Shown: positions 1 through 11,799, counted from the first letter of the stretch. The stretch is DNA of 64,000 bases from Sebastes aleutianus (GCA_916700875.1 CAKAKS010000072.1:41014464-41078463); one strand, 5' to 3'. Program-made: numbers and translations. Notes: generated by a model not told the origin, from the sequence alone.

Positions 1-339
1 CCAAACATTTCTACGCTCCCTTCCTGATTCACTCCGAAGTTAAAACACATTGCGACATATCCCTCTCCCCTAAACTGTTTGTCAGTAGTGCGACCAAGGG
101 TGCACACTTTATGTTCTGCTGTTTCCTATACGCATATATTCACACAAACGTTATTCTCTCTCACCAGTTGATGAAACGCTGCCTGACCATCCTGTGATGT
201 CCCATTCATGGGTTTGACGAGCGAAATAGGGCCGCAACAAGTCCCTCGTTAAAAAGGGCGCTCTCGCGCGTTTTTGATGTCATGTGATCAGCATAAATAT
301 GTTTATTATTTTTAATTGTGATTTTGTTGCAAATTAACT
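1..339. other. Unassigned sequence at window edge
   Basis: I see no open frame, splice structure or clear repeat here. It is mixed-composition DNA that ends just before the possible LTR. It could be the 3' flank of a gene outside the window. Confidence 0.3.
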
Positions 340-1013
340 TGTTATGTTTGGGGGGTGTTTAGACAGAGGTATGGAATTGATATGTAAAATATGCCTAGGT
401 TAAAGGGGCTATAAATATCTTCTCTGCTGAAGAATGTTGTTAATTGTTATTTTTCTATGTAAGTAATACGCCCAGGGGAGGGGCTATTAGTTTAAAAGGG
501 GGTCATCTTGGCCAGCTGAGGTCAGTCTGATCTTGAAGTGGTTACAGAGAAGGTAACACTTTTGGATTGTTTTTTTTGCCTGTTTCTGACAGAAAAGTAT
601 GGAGTTATTGAGGAACTCAATTTTCAGTACCATTTTTATGTTTTTGTACATAGCTTATTTTCAATTTTTTCACCTTTTGTAAATATTAAGCACTGATTGC
701 ACTTTGGGAGACCGGCATAATAAAAGGGAGTAATACAACGTTTTTCGACTACGCCAGTGTTTTCATGATGTACGGAGTTTTAAAGTAGAACCCCGCGACA
801 GTGCCGTAGTGTGTTTTGTGTTTTTGTGCCCTCTGCTGTGTCTCTTCAGGTAGAAAGTAGATTTAAGTTGTTTTTTGAAGACTTTTCATTTATTGTTAAT
901 AAATTGTATCATTTTGTTTAAACACATCCGTTGCCCGTCTCTCTCTCTCTATCCTGGGTAAGTTTTATTGTTACTCCCTCCATCCTCTGGACGGTAAACG
1001 GGCGAACGTAACA
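340..1013 (+). mobile_element. Possible solo LTR
   Basis: The segment begins TGTTATG and ends CGTAACA, giving the short inverted TGTTA/TAACA ends expected of an LTR. Inside are TATA-like stretches (about 408-415 and 490-500) and an AATAAA near 898, in the order promoter then polyadenylation signal. No matching target-site duplication was found at the two edges, and there is no internal coding region or second LTR next to it. An old solo LTR or chance resemblance are both possible. Confidence 0.33.
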
Positions 1014-2030
1014 GTTAGAAAAGATGGTTAGTTTGCATTCAAGACTCTTTGTCTGTGTGGAGCGTAACTAAACACATCCAATGTGGAAAGGCCAGCTAAC
1101 CAAATATTCTTACTACAAATAATATCACAACAATAAAATTCAAAGAGTAGCATCAACCAAATCAGTAGAGGAACATTCACAGAAGTCAAAGTTAAACAGT
1201 CTTGCTTAGCCGTGTTAAACTACTGTGCTAATGCTGCTCTAAGGTAGGCCCAGTTACTCTACCAATCCATGGAAGAAAAAGGGATTCCTTTGTTAACTGG
1301 TGATTCCATCTGGTGAAGTTTGAGGAGCAGGCTGGGAGAGTTGTGGTTCCAGGGTCCAAAGATTCAGTCCTTGCTGTGTTCAGATCCAGATGTGCAGTTG
1401 GAGGAAGCAGGTCGCTCCAATCCTTTGTTTCTCCAGAGTTAGCAGCTTGACACTAACTGGCTTTGTTCCTGTGTTTGTAGAGTTGGCTTGCAGACTCTGT
1501 TGTTGTCCCTGGTGCTAAACTTGGTGCTAAACTCGGTGCTGAACTTGGTGCTAAACTTGCAGGAACCTTCAGAAGGCAGGCAGGATCTTCATCTGCATCT
1601 CTCAGCTAACAGCAGCAACCTGACCGCAGAGAGAACAGAGAAGAGACAAACCAAGATATAAAATATATAGTTTTCCATCCTCTCTTATAATCAATAATCT
1701 GCCTTCCATCCTGTTCAGTAAAGCTGCCTCATGGTTCACAGGTTGAATATATTCCTGTTCTGTCACTACACCTACAGCCTCTGTGACATCCTGTCTCAGT
1801 GCACATAGATATTATCTGTTTTTCTCTTCTCTTCTTAAAAGCTCCTTTCTGGTGTCAGAGGGTTGTTGGTTTGGTACCAACAGCCGTTAACACTAGTTTC
1901 TTATTCTTCTTTTTTTAAGTTTAAAGTTTGTAAAACAACTTTATTGTGTATTTACTGGCTTTTGACTCATCGTGATATTAATAATCAACCGGAAATCTAG
2001 TTGATTGGTAACCTGATAACCGTCTTCAGC
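1014..2030. other. Upstream region of the CD22-like gene
   Basis: No coding exon is recognised. A short 12-bp tandem repeat (TTGGTGCTAAAC-like, about four units) lies at 1510-1559. The stretch probably holds the promoter of the receptor gene that follows: a noncoding first exon appears to end at 2080 with a strong GTAAGT donor. No TATA or CpG feature stands out. Confidence 0.35.
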
Positions 2031-2232
2031 TTACTGACGACTGAGGAAAGACTTCTTTAAAGAAGACGTTCTTCTTCAATGTAAGTAGAAGCAGTTTATT
2101 TTATATTATTATTATATATATTATATTATTATAGTTTATTGATGTGACTGATGCTGTATACCTCCTGTTTACATTATTTTATCTGCTGACATGTTTTATT
2201 GTCTCACCCACAGAGAGACGAGAGGAGCAGCT

Positions 2233-5200
2233 ATGAGTTTAACTGCAGCAGCGAGTGGATTTGCCGTCTTCCTTCTCTCTGTGTCAGGTACTGTACATCT
2301 ACAGTTCCATTCATCACATTCAAAGAGGGGAATCTGGGCAAATGTGGGACTTGGAAAAGAAGGCTGAAGGTCACAGGTGGAAAGAAGGAGATCAGAGTTG
2401 TGTGAAAGGAAAACTTCCCTGAAACGCTGCAAATATTAATAATTTTGTGCACAATTGTTTAAACTCCCCTATATACCGTATATATATAGAAAAAGCCCTC
2501 GTTGGTGTTTTAAAAACATTTAGTTTATGAGTTATTGATCCGGGAAGTTCAAATCTGTCAATATTTTTCCAACTTTAGTGAACTAGTTCAGTTCTGCGTC
2601 ACTCTTCCACCATGAAAAAGTGAATAAACTCTTCATCTGTGGAACGGTATTGAACATGTTTACTAGTATTATTTTGGCTTGTGGTACACACATTCATCAG
2701 GGTGTTAATTATCTCCTCATTATTTAGGATTGCTGATACTAGAGTTCCTGCTGACTCGCTCATAGTGACACACACGTCTAACAGCACCAACATCTGTACG
2801 GATAATGACCTAAAACACAAGATGGCAGCAACGCCATGATGACGTCAGATTTCATTCCATATTCTTACATTTCACATTATATATATAATAATTTCCTTAA
2901 CGGCATGCCATAATGAAAAAAATATATATATAACTATATATATATATTTATATGTAGATATATATATATATAGTTATCTTTTTATTGAGTTTTCTGTCAA
3001 ATTCAGTCCACCAAATGCAAAGCGTCTGTAACAGGAAATAAATGCAATGTAGCATATTGTTAAGTGGAAATAAAATAGTAATGAAAATACTTTTAGTTCA
3101 AATTAAGGTGAGCTTTTTTAAAATAGGTTTTGTTTGTTTTTGTGTCACTTGTAATGGATATTAAGAAGCTCTTTTCTGCCAACGTCTTTTGCATAAAGTA
3201 GCTGTGTGCTAAACACTTTGACATGCTGTAAACTGAGAATATTGTGGGTTTTATTCATAACTGTTCCCTCTGTTGTTCTAAAGACGACCCAGGTTGAAGA
3301 AGAGCCGGCTCATATGTGGCCGAGGATTAGTTTCTACCTGCAGCTACTTTTATCACTTTTTATTAGTTTTGTTTCCGTGCTCTGTGCTGATAGCAGTCCT
3401 CCACTTTTATCTTGTCTTCATATCATAGCTGCTCTAAACAGTTTCCTACACCTCAGTGTTCCGCTTCTATTTTTAGTTTTCACACTTGAGCAACCTGACC
3501 ACAAAGTGAACAGAGAGGAAACTAACCAAGAGAAGCTCAGACTCTCTAATGATTAATATAATCACTCATCATTTATTATTTATGTATATTAATATGCATC
3601 TTCCACTCTTCCTTTGTACTGACTGTTTATAACTGAGTAAAGTTGTGTTTGGACTTCTCTATGCCGGTTCTACTTAGATAGATGCATGATGAGGAACCTT
3701 TTTATGACAATGACTGCAGATAATTGATCTGATAATTGAGGATCTTCAAGCTTCCCTTTACTTCAAATCATATTGGTAGTATGATCCACTTTGTCTTATA
3801 AACTGACTGTTAACTAACTTCTGATTGTGGTTCCTGATGTGCTCTGTGTTACAGTGATACAGGGTCAGGATGATGGCTGGGGAGTGACTTACAATTCTAC
3901 TGAGATCTGTGCCTTAAAAGGATCAACAGTGAACATAAGCTGCAGCTACACATACCCATCCAGAATAAATGACCGTGATACTAGAGTTGAGGAAACATTC
4001 TGGTTTACTGAATATGATGTGGATCTAGAAACAGACCGGGCGTATTCAGGTCGTGTGCAGCATCACTGTAAAAACAACGACTGCTCTCTGAGAATCACAG
4101 ACCTGAGAGAGAGCGACTCAGCTCAGTACAAGTTCAGGTTCATAACTAACCAACCAGGTGGACGTTTTACTGGTTCACCTGGAGTCTCTCTGTCTGTCAC
4201 AGGTAACATTTCCTTCTGAACATTTATTCATTTAGTTCCAAGTGTTCAACATCTCATGAAGGTTACTTGAATCTGTTTGGTTATATGTTGACAGTTCAGT
4301 CTGAAATGAAGACTTCTGTTTCTTATTCACATATTCAGATCTCCAGGTGAAGGTGAGCAGATCAGATGTTCACGGGTCTTTTCGCTGGGTAGAGCTGAAG
4401 TGTCAGAGCAGCTGTCATCCACCTGGTCATCCTTACTACATCTGGTACAGGAATGGGGAGAAAATAAAGGAAGGAACATCTTATTCAGTCATCTTTGATC
4501 CTGCAGACAGCTTTTCTTGTGCTCCTTCAATGTGTGAGTTTACTTCCAGTCTTCCACTGATATAACACCATCTGGTGGAGGCTTGTTTGTACTGGACCTT
4601 AACTGCATGTAACTCAGTGGTATTTGGTGATTGATTGTGCACAATCGGATAAAAAACAGTCTCCCAGTCTTCACTATAAAATTAAAATGGCTCAAACTGG
4701 AAATTTAGCAAAACAAGATTTGTCATCATGTCGTCAGACTGAGAGTTGTTTCAAAGAATCTGTGCCGATCATCATAGTCTCATTATCTGTTATTGTGTCT
4801 TTAGTTGACACTTTTCTTAAACCCCTTTTACACCAATGACCAGGGTTACGTCGCACCATTTGTTTGAGCTACAGTGACCGTTACATCACGGACTGTGCAC
4901 CCTCATTTGCAACCAAATAAATTTGTCCCGCCCCGTTTGTTAGCGACTCTGATCCGTGCCATTCACATCGAAATCAACCCTGGTCTGACCCACCTCTCGG
5001 CCTGGGTCGCAAAGCTGAGTCAATCAACCCTGGTTGAGTCCTCGGTGTGAAAGGGGTATTAGTAAATTTGTTATTCTGCAATCTTGTCCCTTAATTTTAG
5101 ATATAAAACACTTCATGGGTCCAGGTTTGATCTCACATTGTTTTTATTCTGGTCCATCAACAAACAAGGAATCAGATGTTTCCAAGAATTACAACATCTG

Positions 5201-7361
5201 TCTAATCAAGTTTCATTGTGGAAGTGATGATGTCAGAAAATACCACATTATAATTGTTTAATGATTTATTTATGAACTATTGTACGTTTAAAATATGTTC
5301 CACTGTGAAAATTCATCTTGAAAATAAATGTTAAATGTGTTCATGTTTTCTCCTCCAGATGCTCCAAAGCTTCCCTCAGTGTCAGTGAGTCCCTCTGGTG
5401 AGATAGTGGAGGGCAGTTCAGTGACTCTGACCTGTAGCAGTGATGCTAACCCAGCAGCTAGATACACCTGGTACAAGGAGAACCAACCACTGCTTCAGGG
5501 ACCAGAAGGCATCTATCATCTCACCTCCATCAGCTCTGAGGACAGAGGGATCTACTACTGCAAGTCTGACAATCAACATGGAGAGATCATGTCATCGTCT
5601 CTATCAGTAGATGTCCAGTGTGAGTACAAAACAAGCTAATCTGGTGTCCTGGTGACCCGGCAGTAAGGGACATGTGCCATTTAGTCACAGTGTACACACA
5701 ATGCATACATCATCATCTGATGTGAATGATATGAGTCTCTCTAAATCTCCTCCAGATCCTCCAAAGCTTCCCTCAGTGTCAGTGAGTCCCTCTGGTGAGA
5801 TAGTGGAGGGCAGTTCAGTGACTCTGACCTGTAGCAGTGATGCTAACCCAGCAGCTAACTATACCTGGTACAAGGAGAATGAAGACTCACCAGAAGCATC
5901 AGGACAGATCTTCACCATCACTGACCTCAGAGCTGAACACAGTGGGAATTATTACTGTGAAGCCCAGAACAACAGAGGACGTCATAACTCCACCTTACAT
6001 CTGACTGTTGTAGCAGGTTAGTGTTGCATTCCTGTTTTCAGTGAGGGCATTAAATTGTTGACCTTAATATTGTTATTCGGGAGAAGAAGCACTTTGATAA
6101 GCTTCTTAATCTCACAGTTGCATCATCTGGATAGGAGGTGTGTGTTCCAGCTATCTGGGAGTCAGACTTCCCTGGAAAAGCTGATACCAAGATCCAAGAA
6201 AGAGAACTAGAGATGAACCTCAGATCCAGGAAGAACAGTCCAGATTTCATTTTGGATGTGGAACAGTGGTCATAGTTTTTTCATAGGTTGAAGAAAGTGT
6301 TCCCTTATGTTTCTGTGGGGGGTTTTGTTGCAGTTTGAGGTTCAGCAATCTCAGTGCGAGATTTTTTGGCTCATGTCAGTCACGTCCACTGTGGCCTTCA
6401 GTGTCTTCTCGGCTACTTGAGAACAGAATATCAAGGTTCCCATTTATTGGGATGTTAGGTGGCGTTTCTCCTGTTTGCAGATGACATCGTCCTTTTAGCT
6501 TCATTAGACCTTGGACACCAGTGGGCCTAAAACTGATGAGTAATGCCAGCCTTTGGATGTACTTGTGGTGAAGAGAGAGCTGCTCTCATTAGGAGAAAAG
6601 CTCTGACATACTCATCGTACCAACCCTGTCTCCCATTAGGGCTGTCAGTCCATTCAAATATTTAATCACGATTAATCGATTATCGGTTGGGTCCAAACAT
6701 GCCGTAACACCCTAATTAACTGTCTGTGTTTTCTTTAGATCACTATTCATCAGGAGCATTAGCAGCTGCTGGAACAATCCCTGTTGTTCTCCTGGCTGTC
6801 ATATCCCTCTCTGTCTTCCTGTGGATCAGGTGAGCAGTTCTGTTTCACTGAACCGTTGTTGGTTAAATCATCAAAAGTCAGTTTGTCAGAACTAAAACAT
6901 TCAATCATTTATTTATTTATTTAATTATCCTAACTAGAAAAAAGAGGGCTGATCAGGGACAGCTGGAGGAGCAGGGTGACCTTCAGTATGCCAGCGTCCA
7001 GTTCTCCAACGAGCAGACAGATCCTCTCTACTCCAACATCAGACCAGCTCAGCACCTCAGACTCACGGAGCGACAGGAAGTCGTTGAGTACGCTGCTGTC
7101 AGGTTCAACGGTGCCAGTACTGCCCTGAGGTGAGCAGCTCCTCACACAGGAACATCAGCCTCTCTACCAGATTAAAATGACATCACGTGGTACCAAATAC
7201 CTTCATAGCTTCTGCATTCCTATTATCACTGTTGGAATATGATGAGAATGATATTATTTCATACTGTATCTTCAGAATCACTTGTTTTTGTTCTCAGAAC
7301 CAGAGGTCAGGACACTGGAGAGGATCCAGCTGCATTGTACAGCACCGTCAACAAACCCTGA
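2233..7361 (+). CDS. CD22/siglec-like inhibitory Ig receptor (488 aa, 8 coding exons)
   Basis: Predicted type I membrane receptor of the fish CD22-like family, likely an inhibitory receptor on leukocytes. Coding exons: 2233-2287 (signal peptide), 3855-4202 (V-set Ig), 4339-4533 (second Ig), 5359-5619 and 5756-6016 (two C2-set Ig domains opening with the same PKLPSVSVSPSGE stretch), 6739-6829 (transmembrane), 6938-7129 and 7298-7361 (cytoplasmic). The Ig introns are all phase 1, so the domains can shuffle. A 5'UTR exon probably ends at 2080. The V domain has no F-strand Cys but has an E-strand Cys (DCSLRITDL) and an F-strand Arg (QYKFRF), as in siglecs, where that Arg contacts sialic acid. The tail carries two canonical ITIMs, LQYASV and VEYAAV, plus LYSNI and LYSTV tyrosines, so SHP-type phosphatase recruitment is inferred. 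Ligand binding is not demonstrated. The second Ig exon is short. Confidence 0.85.
4821..5057. mobile_element. Non-autonomous TIR element in receptor intron
   Basis: The ends are inverted: ACCCCTTTTACACC on the left and GGTGTGAAAGGGGT on the right. The interior has paired GACCCACCTCTCG and CCTGGTTGAGTCC segments. A related copy lies at 63230-63365, which shows that it is repetitive. The superfamily is not determined. Confidence 0.6.
6130..6585 (+). mobile_element. Decayed Rex3/RTE-like reverse transcriptase fragment
   Basis: In the intron before the transmembrane exon, translated pieces recall a Rex3-type (RTE clade) reverse transcriptase. They include a degenerate 'EPQIQEEQ...GRGTV'-like stretch (about 6210-6270) and the catalytic box FADDIVLLAS at about 6475-6505. 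The frame is broken repeatedly, so this is an old inactive insertion. Confidence 0.55.
6637..6715 (+). mobile_element. Fragment of TAGGGCTGTCAA-family DNA element
   Basis: It starts with the TAGGGCTGTC terminus seen at 45031 and 63906 and continues into ATTTAATCACGATTAATCGA, the typical subterminal sequence. Only one end remains. Confidence 0.55.
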
Positions 7362-7870
7362 TGATCACAGGAGGCGTTGCATTTGATAAAGCGTTGGTAT
7401 GAAAGTCATTTCACTGTAAAGACACCGACTCCCTGTTAACTTTAAATCAGAGTGCATGATGGGATCACAGAGAGGCAGAGCTCAAAGTTTAAACTGTAAA
7501 CCTGGAAAAGCTGTAAGATTTCTATATGATAACAGATTATTTAGCTGCTTTGCTGTCGGAGAGGAATATGTGTTTGCTGATCTAGTTGTAGTTCCCAACT
7601 GTTTTACTGATTACAATGTGCATTTCTGTATATTATATCTCCACCACGCTCTTCTTCTTCCCTTTTTTTTTTACCAGTCCCATCACAACTGGTTCAGATA
7701 CCAATCATCAGAACTCTTATACTCATTTTACTGCCTCACCTGCTCATTACAGTCATTACATTACTCTCTTTTTATACATATAATCACAGCTGTCATGTTT
7801 TTGTTCTGTATTTGTTTGTACTTTCACCACCATGTATTCAGATTTTGTACTTTATTATTTCTTCTTATTC

Positions 7871-7876
7871 AATAAA
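7871..7876 (+). promoter_or_regulatory. Polyadenylation signal of the CD22-like gene
   Basis: AATAAA lies 510 bases after the TGA stop at 7359-7361 and is the first canonical signal downstream, so the 3'UTR is probably 7362 to about 7895. Confidence 0.55.
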
Positions 7877-8149
7877 AAAACAAAATAGTAGTTATGCTCT
7901 ATCTTTTCTTTTCCCCCTCCTCCTCGTGTTCATTGGCCTGATGAGACGGTATGTTCTTAGTAACACTCTTAGGCCGTGTCTACAGGTATGCCGATATTTA
8001 AAAAAAGGGATACATGACCTTCATTTAACAAAATATCTCACGCTCGCCATAATATATACATGTCACCATAAGTTAACGGGTCAAGGAATGTTGTTACCAC
8101 CCTTCTCCCTCTTTCCTTCAGCTTCATTACAGTCAGTTGGATAAAGCCG

Positions 8150-8400
8150 GGCGTACACTGTACGTTTTTTTAGCTATGCGGCTCATTTTAGAGACTTTCA
8201 TGAAAAAAAGTCATAGTATATGTAGTATTTAGTATGTCAAAAAATGTTTTGAAAAAGTCTTAGCTATACTATGACTTTTTTATAACTTTTTTCAACATAC
8301 GACTTCTTTTTCAACATATGATTTTTTTTTACATGCTATACTATTACTCCTTTTTTCTACATGACTTTTTGGGACTTTTTTGTTGTTTTCATTTGACATT
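8150..8400. repeat. AT-rich palindromic repeat (CTATACTATGAC type)
   Basis: Multiple short inverted copies of motifs such as CTATACTATGAC, TTCAACATAC and TAGTATGTC are interleaved with T-runs. A related AT-rich block lies at 12160-12250. It looks like a decayed non-coding element. Confidence 0.45.
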
Positions 8401-8404
8401 CTAA

Positions 8405-8535
8405 ATATGACTAGTGAAATAGCTCAATGTGGTAGATAGCAGGTTAGAATAGAATAGGTTCATTGTTCAATCCTTATGTGACACAGTGAGTTTTGAGGGC
8501 GAACTTCAAATGAAGAAGTCAAATACAAAAAGAAA
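8405..8535 (+). mobile_element. tRNA-derived SINE fragment
   Basis: It contains ATAGCTCAATGTGGTAGAT (A-box-like) and TTGTTCAATCC (degenerate B-box), then a tail, GGGCGAACTTCAAATGAAG, shared with the inverted copy at 12040-12150. No intact tRNA cloverleaf is formed, so it is called a SINE and not a tRNA gene. Confidence 0.55.
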
Positions 8536-8599
8536 CACAACAAAATCTGCTTTTGCTGCAGCGGGAGAGGGATAGAGTGGGTCTGCCGACGAATCAGCT

Positions 8600-8794
8600 T
8601 CCAGGATTTCCATTTTCTCTCGACAAATCATGTGGCAGCTTTCCATTTTCACTGCCGACGTCATCCATTTTCACCGCGGATACAGCCAATCGGAGCTGTG
8701 GATTCCATTTTCAGGTAACGAATCGTGTGGCTGATCTCCGTCACGTCATCCATTTTTGAATAGCCAATCACAGCCGTCCCAGCGGACGCGATGC
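8600..8794 (+). promoter_or_regulatory. Promoter-like region with paired CRE/CCAAT modules
   Basis: Two similar modules each hold an ACGTCATCCATTTT (CRE-half plus TCCATTTT) followed within about 40 bases by GCCAATC (CCAAT box). They lie just upstream of the spliced pseudogene at 9382-10165 and may be its promoter. The SINE at 8810 is inserted between this region and the donor-like repeats. Confidence 0.4.
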
Positions 8795-8809
8795 GGAGGA
8801 GGGACTTTT

Positions 8810-9009
8810 TTTTTTTTTTTTAAATGTTATTTTTTTGGGGGCATTTTTTAAGCATTTTATTGATAGGACAGTGTTGAAAGGGGGAGAGAGAGAATTGACA
8901 TGCGGAAAGGACCACAGGCCGGATTCGAACCCGGGTCCACCGCTGCAAGGGACAGAGCCTTGGCGATACATGGGCGCTCGCTCTACCGACTGAGCTAACC
9001 AGCCGCCCA
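8810..9009 (-). mobile_element. tRNA-derived SINE, copy 1 (15-bp target duplication)
   Basis: On the minus strand it reads GGCGGCTGGTTAGCTCAGTC (A-box region), then GGGTTCGAATCC (B-box), a pyrimidine-rich body, AATAAAATGCTTAAAAAATG and an A tail. A perfect 15-bp duplication, GGAGGAGGGACTTTT, flanks it (8795-8809 and 9010-9024), although its last bases overlap the T run. The body is almost identical to copy 2 at 49695-49901, which suggests recent mobility. Confidence 0.88.
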
Positions 9010-9040
9010 GGAGGAGGGACTTTTGAACTATTCACCGCCT

Positions 9041-9180
9041 ATTCAGCTACAGACAGGTAAATGTCATTATTAACATTATATTCAGCTACAGACAGGTAAA
9101 TGTCATTATTAACATTATATTCAGCTACAGACAGGTAAATGTCATTATTAACATTATATTCAGCTACAGACAGGTAACTG
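9041..9180 (+). repeat. 39-bp tandem repeat containing splice-donor-like units
   Basis: Three full units and one partial unit start at 9041, 9080, 9119 and 9158. Each contains CTACAGACAGGTAAATG, a good 5' splice-site match, so this may be an amplified end of the first exon of the downstream pseudogene. Confidence 0.8.
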
Positions 9181-9381
9181 TCAGATAACTGCTGTGTTAT
9201 ATTAATGTTCATGATTAATGATTATATGATCATAAACGTTATATTAAATGTTCATACTAAAGTTATATAAACATGACTGTAGTTTGCAAGGTTTTTCAAG
9301 GTAAAAGAAACATAATTATCATATGTGTGAAATTGTTTCTACATATAAGTTTTATTTCAATGTCTGTTTTGACTTCTCCAG

Positions 9382-10165
9382 GCTGTCAGTCATCCTGTAT
9401 CCTCTGCCCCAGAAGCTCAGCCTGCAGTCCAGTCTGAATCCTCACCTGGTGTCTCAGGTGGCAGAAATACAGTTGGTAAGTAATGTTTACATAAACCTCA
9501 CAATAAAGCAATAGTAACAGTTGGGTCGAATCTATTGAACATACAACAGACAGCATACGGACATTAAGACATTATATGTTACATGTAGTGTAATTTCAAA
9601 GCAGTTTATCCTGTTTATTTGCTTACTGATGACAAATTGTATGTTTAGGGGACGGGCATGGTATGCCAGGTATGGATCGGGTTGACAGCCTTGCAGAGCA
9701 CCTGGTAGAACTGAGGACATAGACCTCCATGACTCTCAGCAACCAGCAGGTTAGTAATATCTGTAATTTGGAATACCATGCTCAGTCCAAAAAGAATAAG
9801 ACAATGTTGTTGTTTTCATTTCATTAATTACTCACATAAGCCTGTTGTGTGAATAAATATTCAGTCTCTGTTGTTCTTTTCATGTTTCTTTATAAGGGAA
9901 GCACAATTGTGGCCCTGTAGCAAAACCTGCTGGACGTTGACAGAGGGCCCAGCAATCTACAGTGGGCTGGTCACTGCCGGAGGCCCCGCTGGAGTCTGAG
10001 CTGAAGGAGTTTCTGGTGAATCTGTGTGCTGTAAATCATTCTGTCTGATGTTGCAGGGAATCAGACCCAATGACAAACATTAAGAATAGTATTATCTTCT
10101 TCAAATGATTTGTTCTTGTTGTTTCACGTGTTCCAGGCCCAAAGACAATAAAGTTAAAGCTTTAA
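9382..10165 (+). pseudogene. Decayed spliced gene, repeated teleost family of unknown function
   Basis: Three exon-like blocks have good splice sites and compatible phases: 9382-9475 (acceptor CTCCAG, donor GTAAGT), 9649-9749 (donor GTTAGT) and 9897 to about 10165, ending with AATAAA at 10147-10152. The joined frame reads as ordinary protein, including MDRVDSLAEHLVELRT and TMTLSNQQ-like text, but it has an in-frame TAG inside the second block and another where 'IVAL-x-QNLLDVD' expects Trp. I recall similar text (DSLAE-LVELR, IVALWQNL) in uncharacterised, apparently repetitive fish proteins, but I cannot name the family. Two nonsense mutations make a functional protein unlikely. A noncoding transcript is still possible, because the splice signals are intact. 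Confidence 0.5.
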
Positions 10166-10169
10166 TATC

Positions 10170-10720
10170 ATTACTGTCTCAATTCATGTGTATTCCTATG
10201 GTTATTTTTTTAATTAATTACACACAGCAAGTCCATCCCAATATTGCTCAACTATTCTCTAGTACATTATAATTTATTCTACTAACATTTTGACCTATCT
10301 TGCCTAACAGTTCATTAATCAGTCATAAGGAGGATGTATGCAATAATAATAATGCAAAACATCATCATGGATGATGATAATGTTTTGTATATTTGTTATC
10401 TGTAGTAATCTACCAGTTATATGACTGTATAAGGAAACCTGAACGATTTTCAATATTAATGTATTAGTTGCAGTGCACAAGTCTTGCATTAAAATTATAT
10501 CTTGAGTCAATTCAAGTTTACACGAGCAACACAAACAATTTTTTACTGCATATTATAAACTTCGACCCTGCCGGAGACGAGATTCGAACTGCCTCTCAAG
10601 TGGACATGTATTGTTCCCCCCGAAAAGCACAAAAAATAATGTTTTTATTCTTTAACAAAAATACTATGGTGTATAAAGACTTCAAAACACCATGTGGGTG
10701 AAAATAAGAGCTACAGAATT
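10170..10720. other. Intergenic, nothing recognised
   Basis: AT-rich spacer with no exon-like block, terminal repeat or tandem array that I can support. Confidence 0.4.
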
Positions 10721-10724
10721 GTGT

Positions 10725-10848
10725 TTTCTTCTCTCTTTCTCTCTCTTTCTCTCTTTTTCTTTCTTTTCCTCCTCTTTTCCTCTCACCCCTTTCTCCCCCT
10801 TTTTCCCCCTTTTTCCCCCTTTTTCCACCTTCTTCCCCCGCCCATCCA
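10725..10848 (+). repeat. Pyrimidine tract (TTTCTC / CCCCTTTTT)
   Basis: A nearly pure C/T strand of about 120 bases, first TTTCTC-like, then CCCCCTTTTT units. It is homopyrimidine with possible triplex-forming character. Confidence 0.8.
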
Positions 10849-10864
10849 GACTATCGTTCCCCAG

Positions 10865-11100
10865 CTTTTGCGGAGTGTGGTAGATAACTGGTTGGAATAC
10901 TGGAGGTTGTGAGTTCGATCCTTATGCGACACAGTCTGTTTTCAGGTCTAACTTCTAATGACGAAGTCAAATACACCAAGAGAACAGTCCTCAGTGCGTG
11001 TGGCATTAGTGGCTTGGTTGCTAATTTCCTGGTTCTGGCTGCAGCAGAGCGGGGTTCCATCCCCACCCTCACATCGATGCCTGGTGTTAACAACAGATAC
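10865..11100 (+). mobile_element. tRNA-derived SINE, left arm of inverted pair
   Basis: It contains GTGTGGTAGATAACTGG and GAGTTCGATCC (B-box-like), followed by a conserved tail running through GAAGTCAAATACACCAAGAG and GGGGTTCCATCCCCACCCTC. The same sequence occurs in reverse complement at 11800-12035. Confidence 0.6.
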
Positions 11101-11159
11101 AACTGGATGCAACAGAAATTAGAACAAATTTTACCACGTATTTGGTTAGGGGATTAAAG

Positions 11160-11480
11160 GTTAGAGGTTAGGGTTAAAACGCAGCAATCTAATTGATTGG
11201 ACCAGGTGTATAAAATTCTTGAATATATAATAAATAAATAAATATAATAAATATAATAAATAAATATATACCCTATCCTGTATAATATATAACCCTAGCA
11301 TGTATAACCCTAACCCTAACCTGTATAATATATAACCCTAACCTATATAATATATAAACCTAACCCTAGCCTGTATAATATATAACCCTAACCCTAACCT
11401 GTATAATATATAACCCTAACCTATATAATATATAACCCTAACCTGTATAATATATAACCCTAACCTATATAACCCCTTTA
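11160..11480 (+). repeat. Degenerate interstitial telomere-like array
   Basis: Repeated CCCTAACC and CCCTAACCCTAACC units alternate with TGTATAATATATAA. The vertebrate telomere motif is present in short runs but never as a long pure array. It lies between inverted SINE copies. Confidence 0.7.
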
Positions 11481-11629
11481 ATGTAATATAATGATATATT
11501 TATTTTTGTAATATATTTGCCTCTATGTCCTTCAACATCTCCTCAGCAGCATGGACGATGGACGATGGACGCTGGTGCACCACAGCACCTTCAGTCCAGA
11601 AAACCTTCCCGTTCCTCAAAGCTGGAGAG

Positions 11630-11708
11630 AACCCCAACCCCTACCCCAACCCCTACCACAACCCCTACCCTAACGGCTGGGAGAACCCTAACCCAACCCT
11701 AACCCAAT
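11630..11708 (+). repeat. Second telomere-like C-rich tract
   Basis: ACCCCAACCCCTACC-type units grade into AACCCTAACCCAACCCTAA. The C-rich strand is on plus. It is probably a diverged part of the same array as 11160-11480. Confidence 0.65.
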
Positions 11709-11799
11709 TTCACAAAAACACAGTAAAATTTGTTGCAATTTCTGTTTCATAACCCCCCAGTGTTATCTCTGGTAAACCCTGGACTCACTCCACTGTCGG

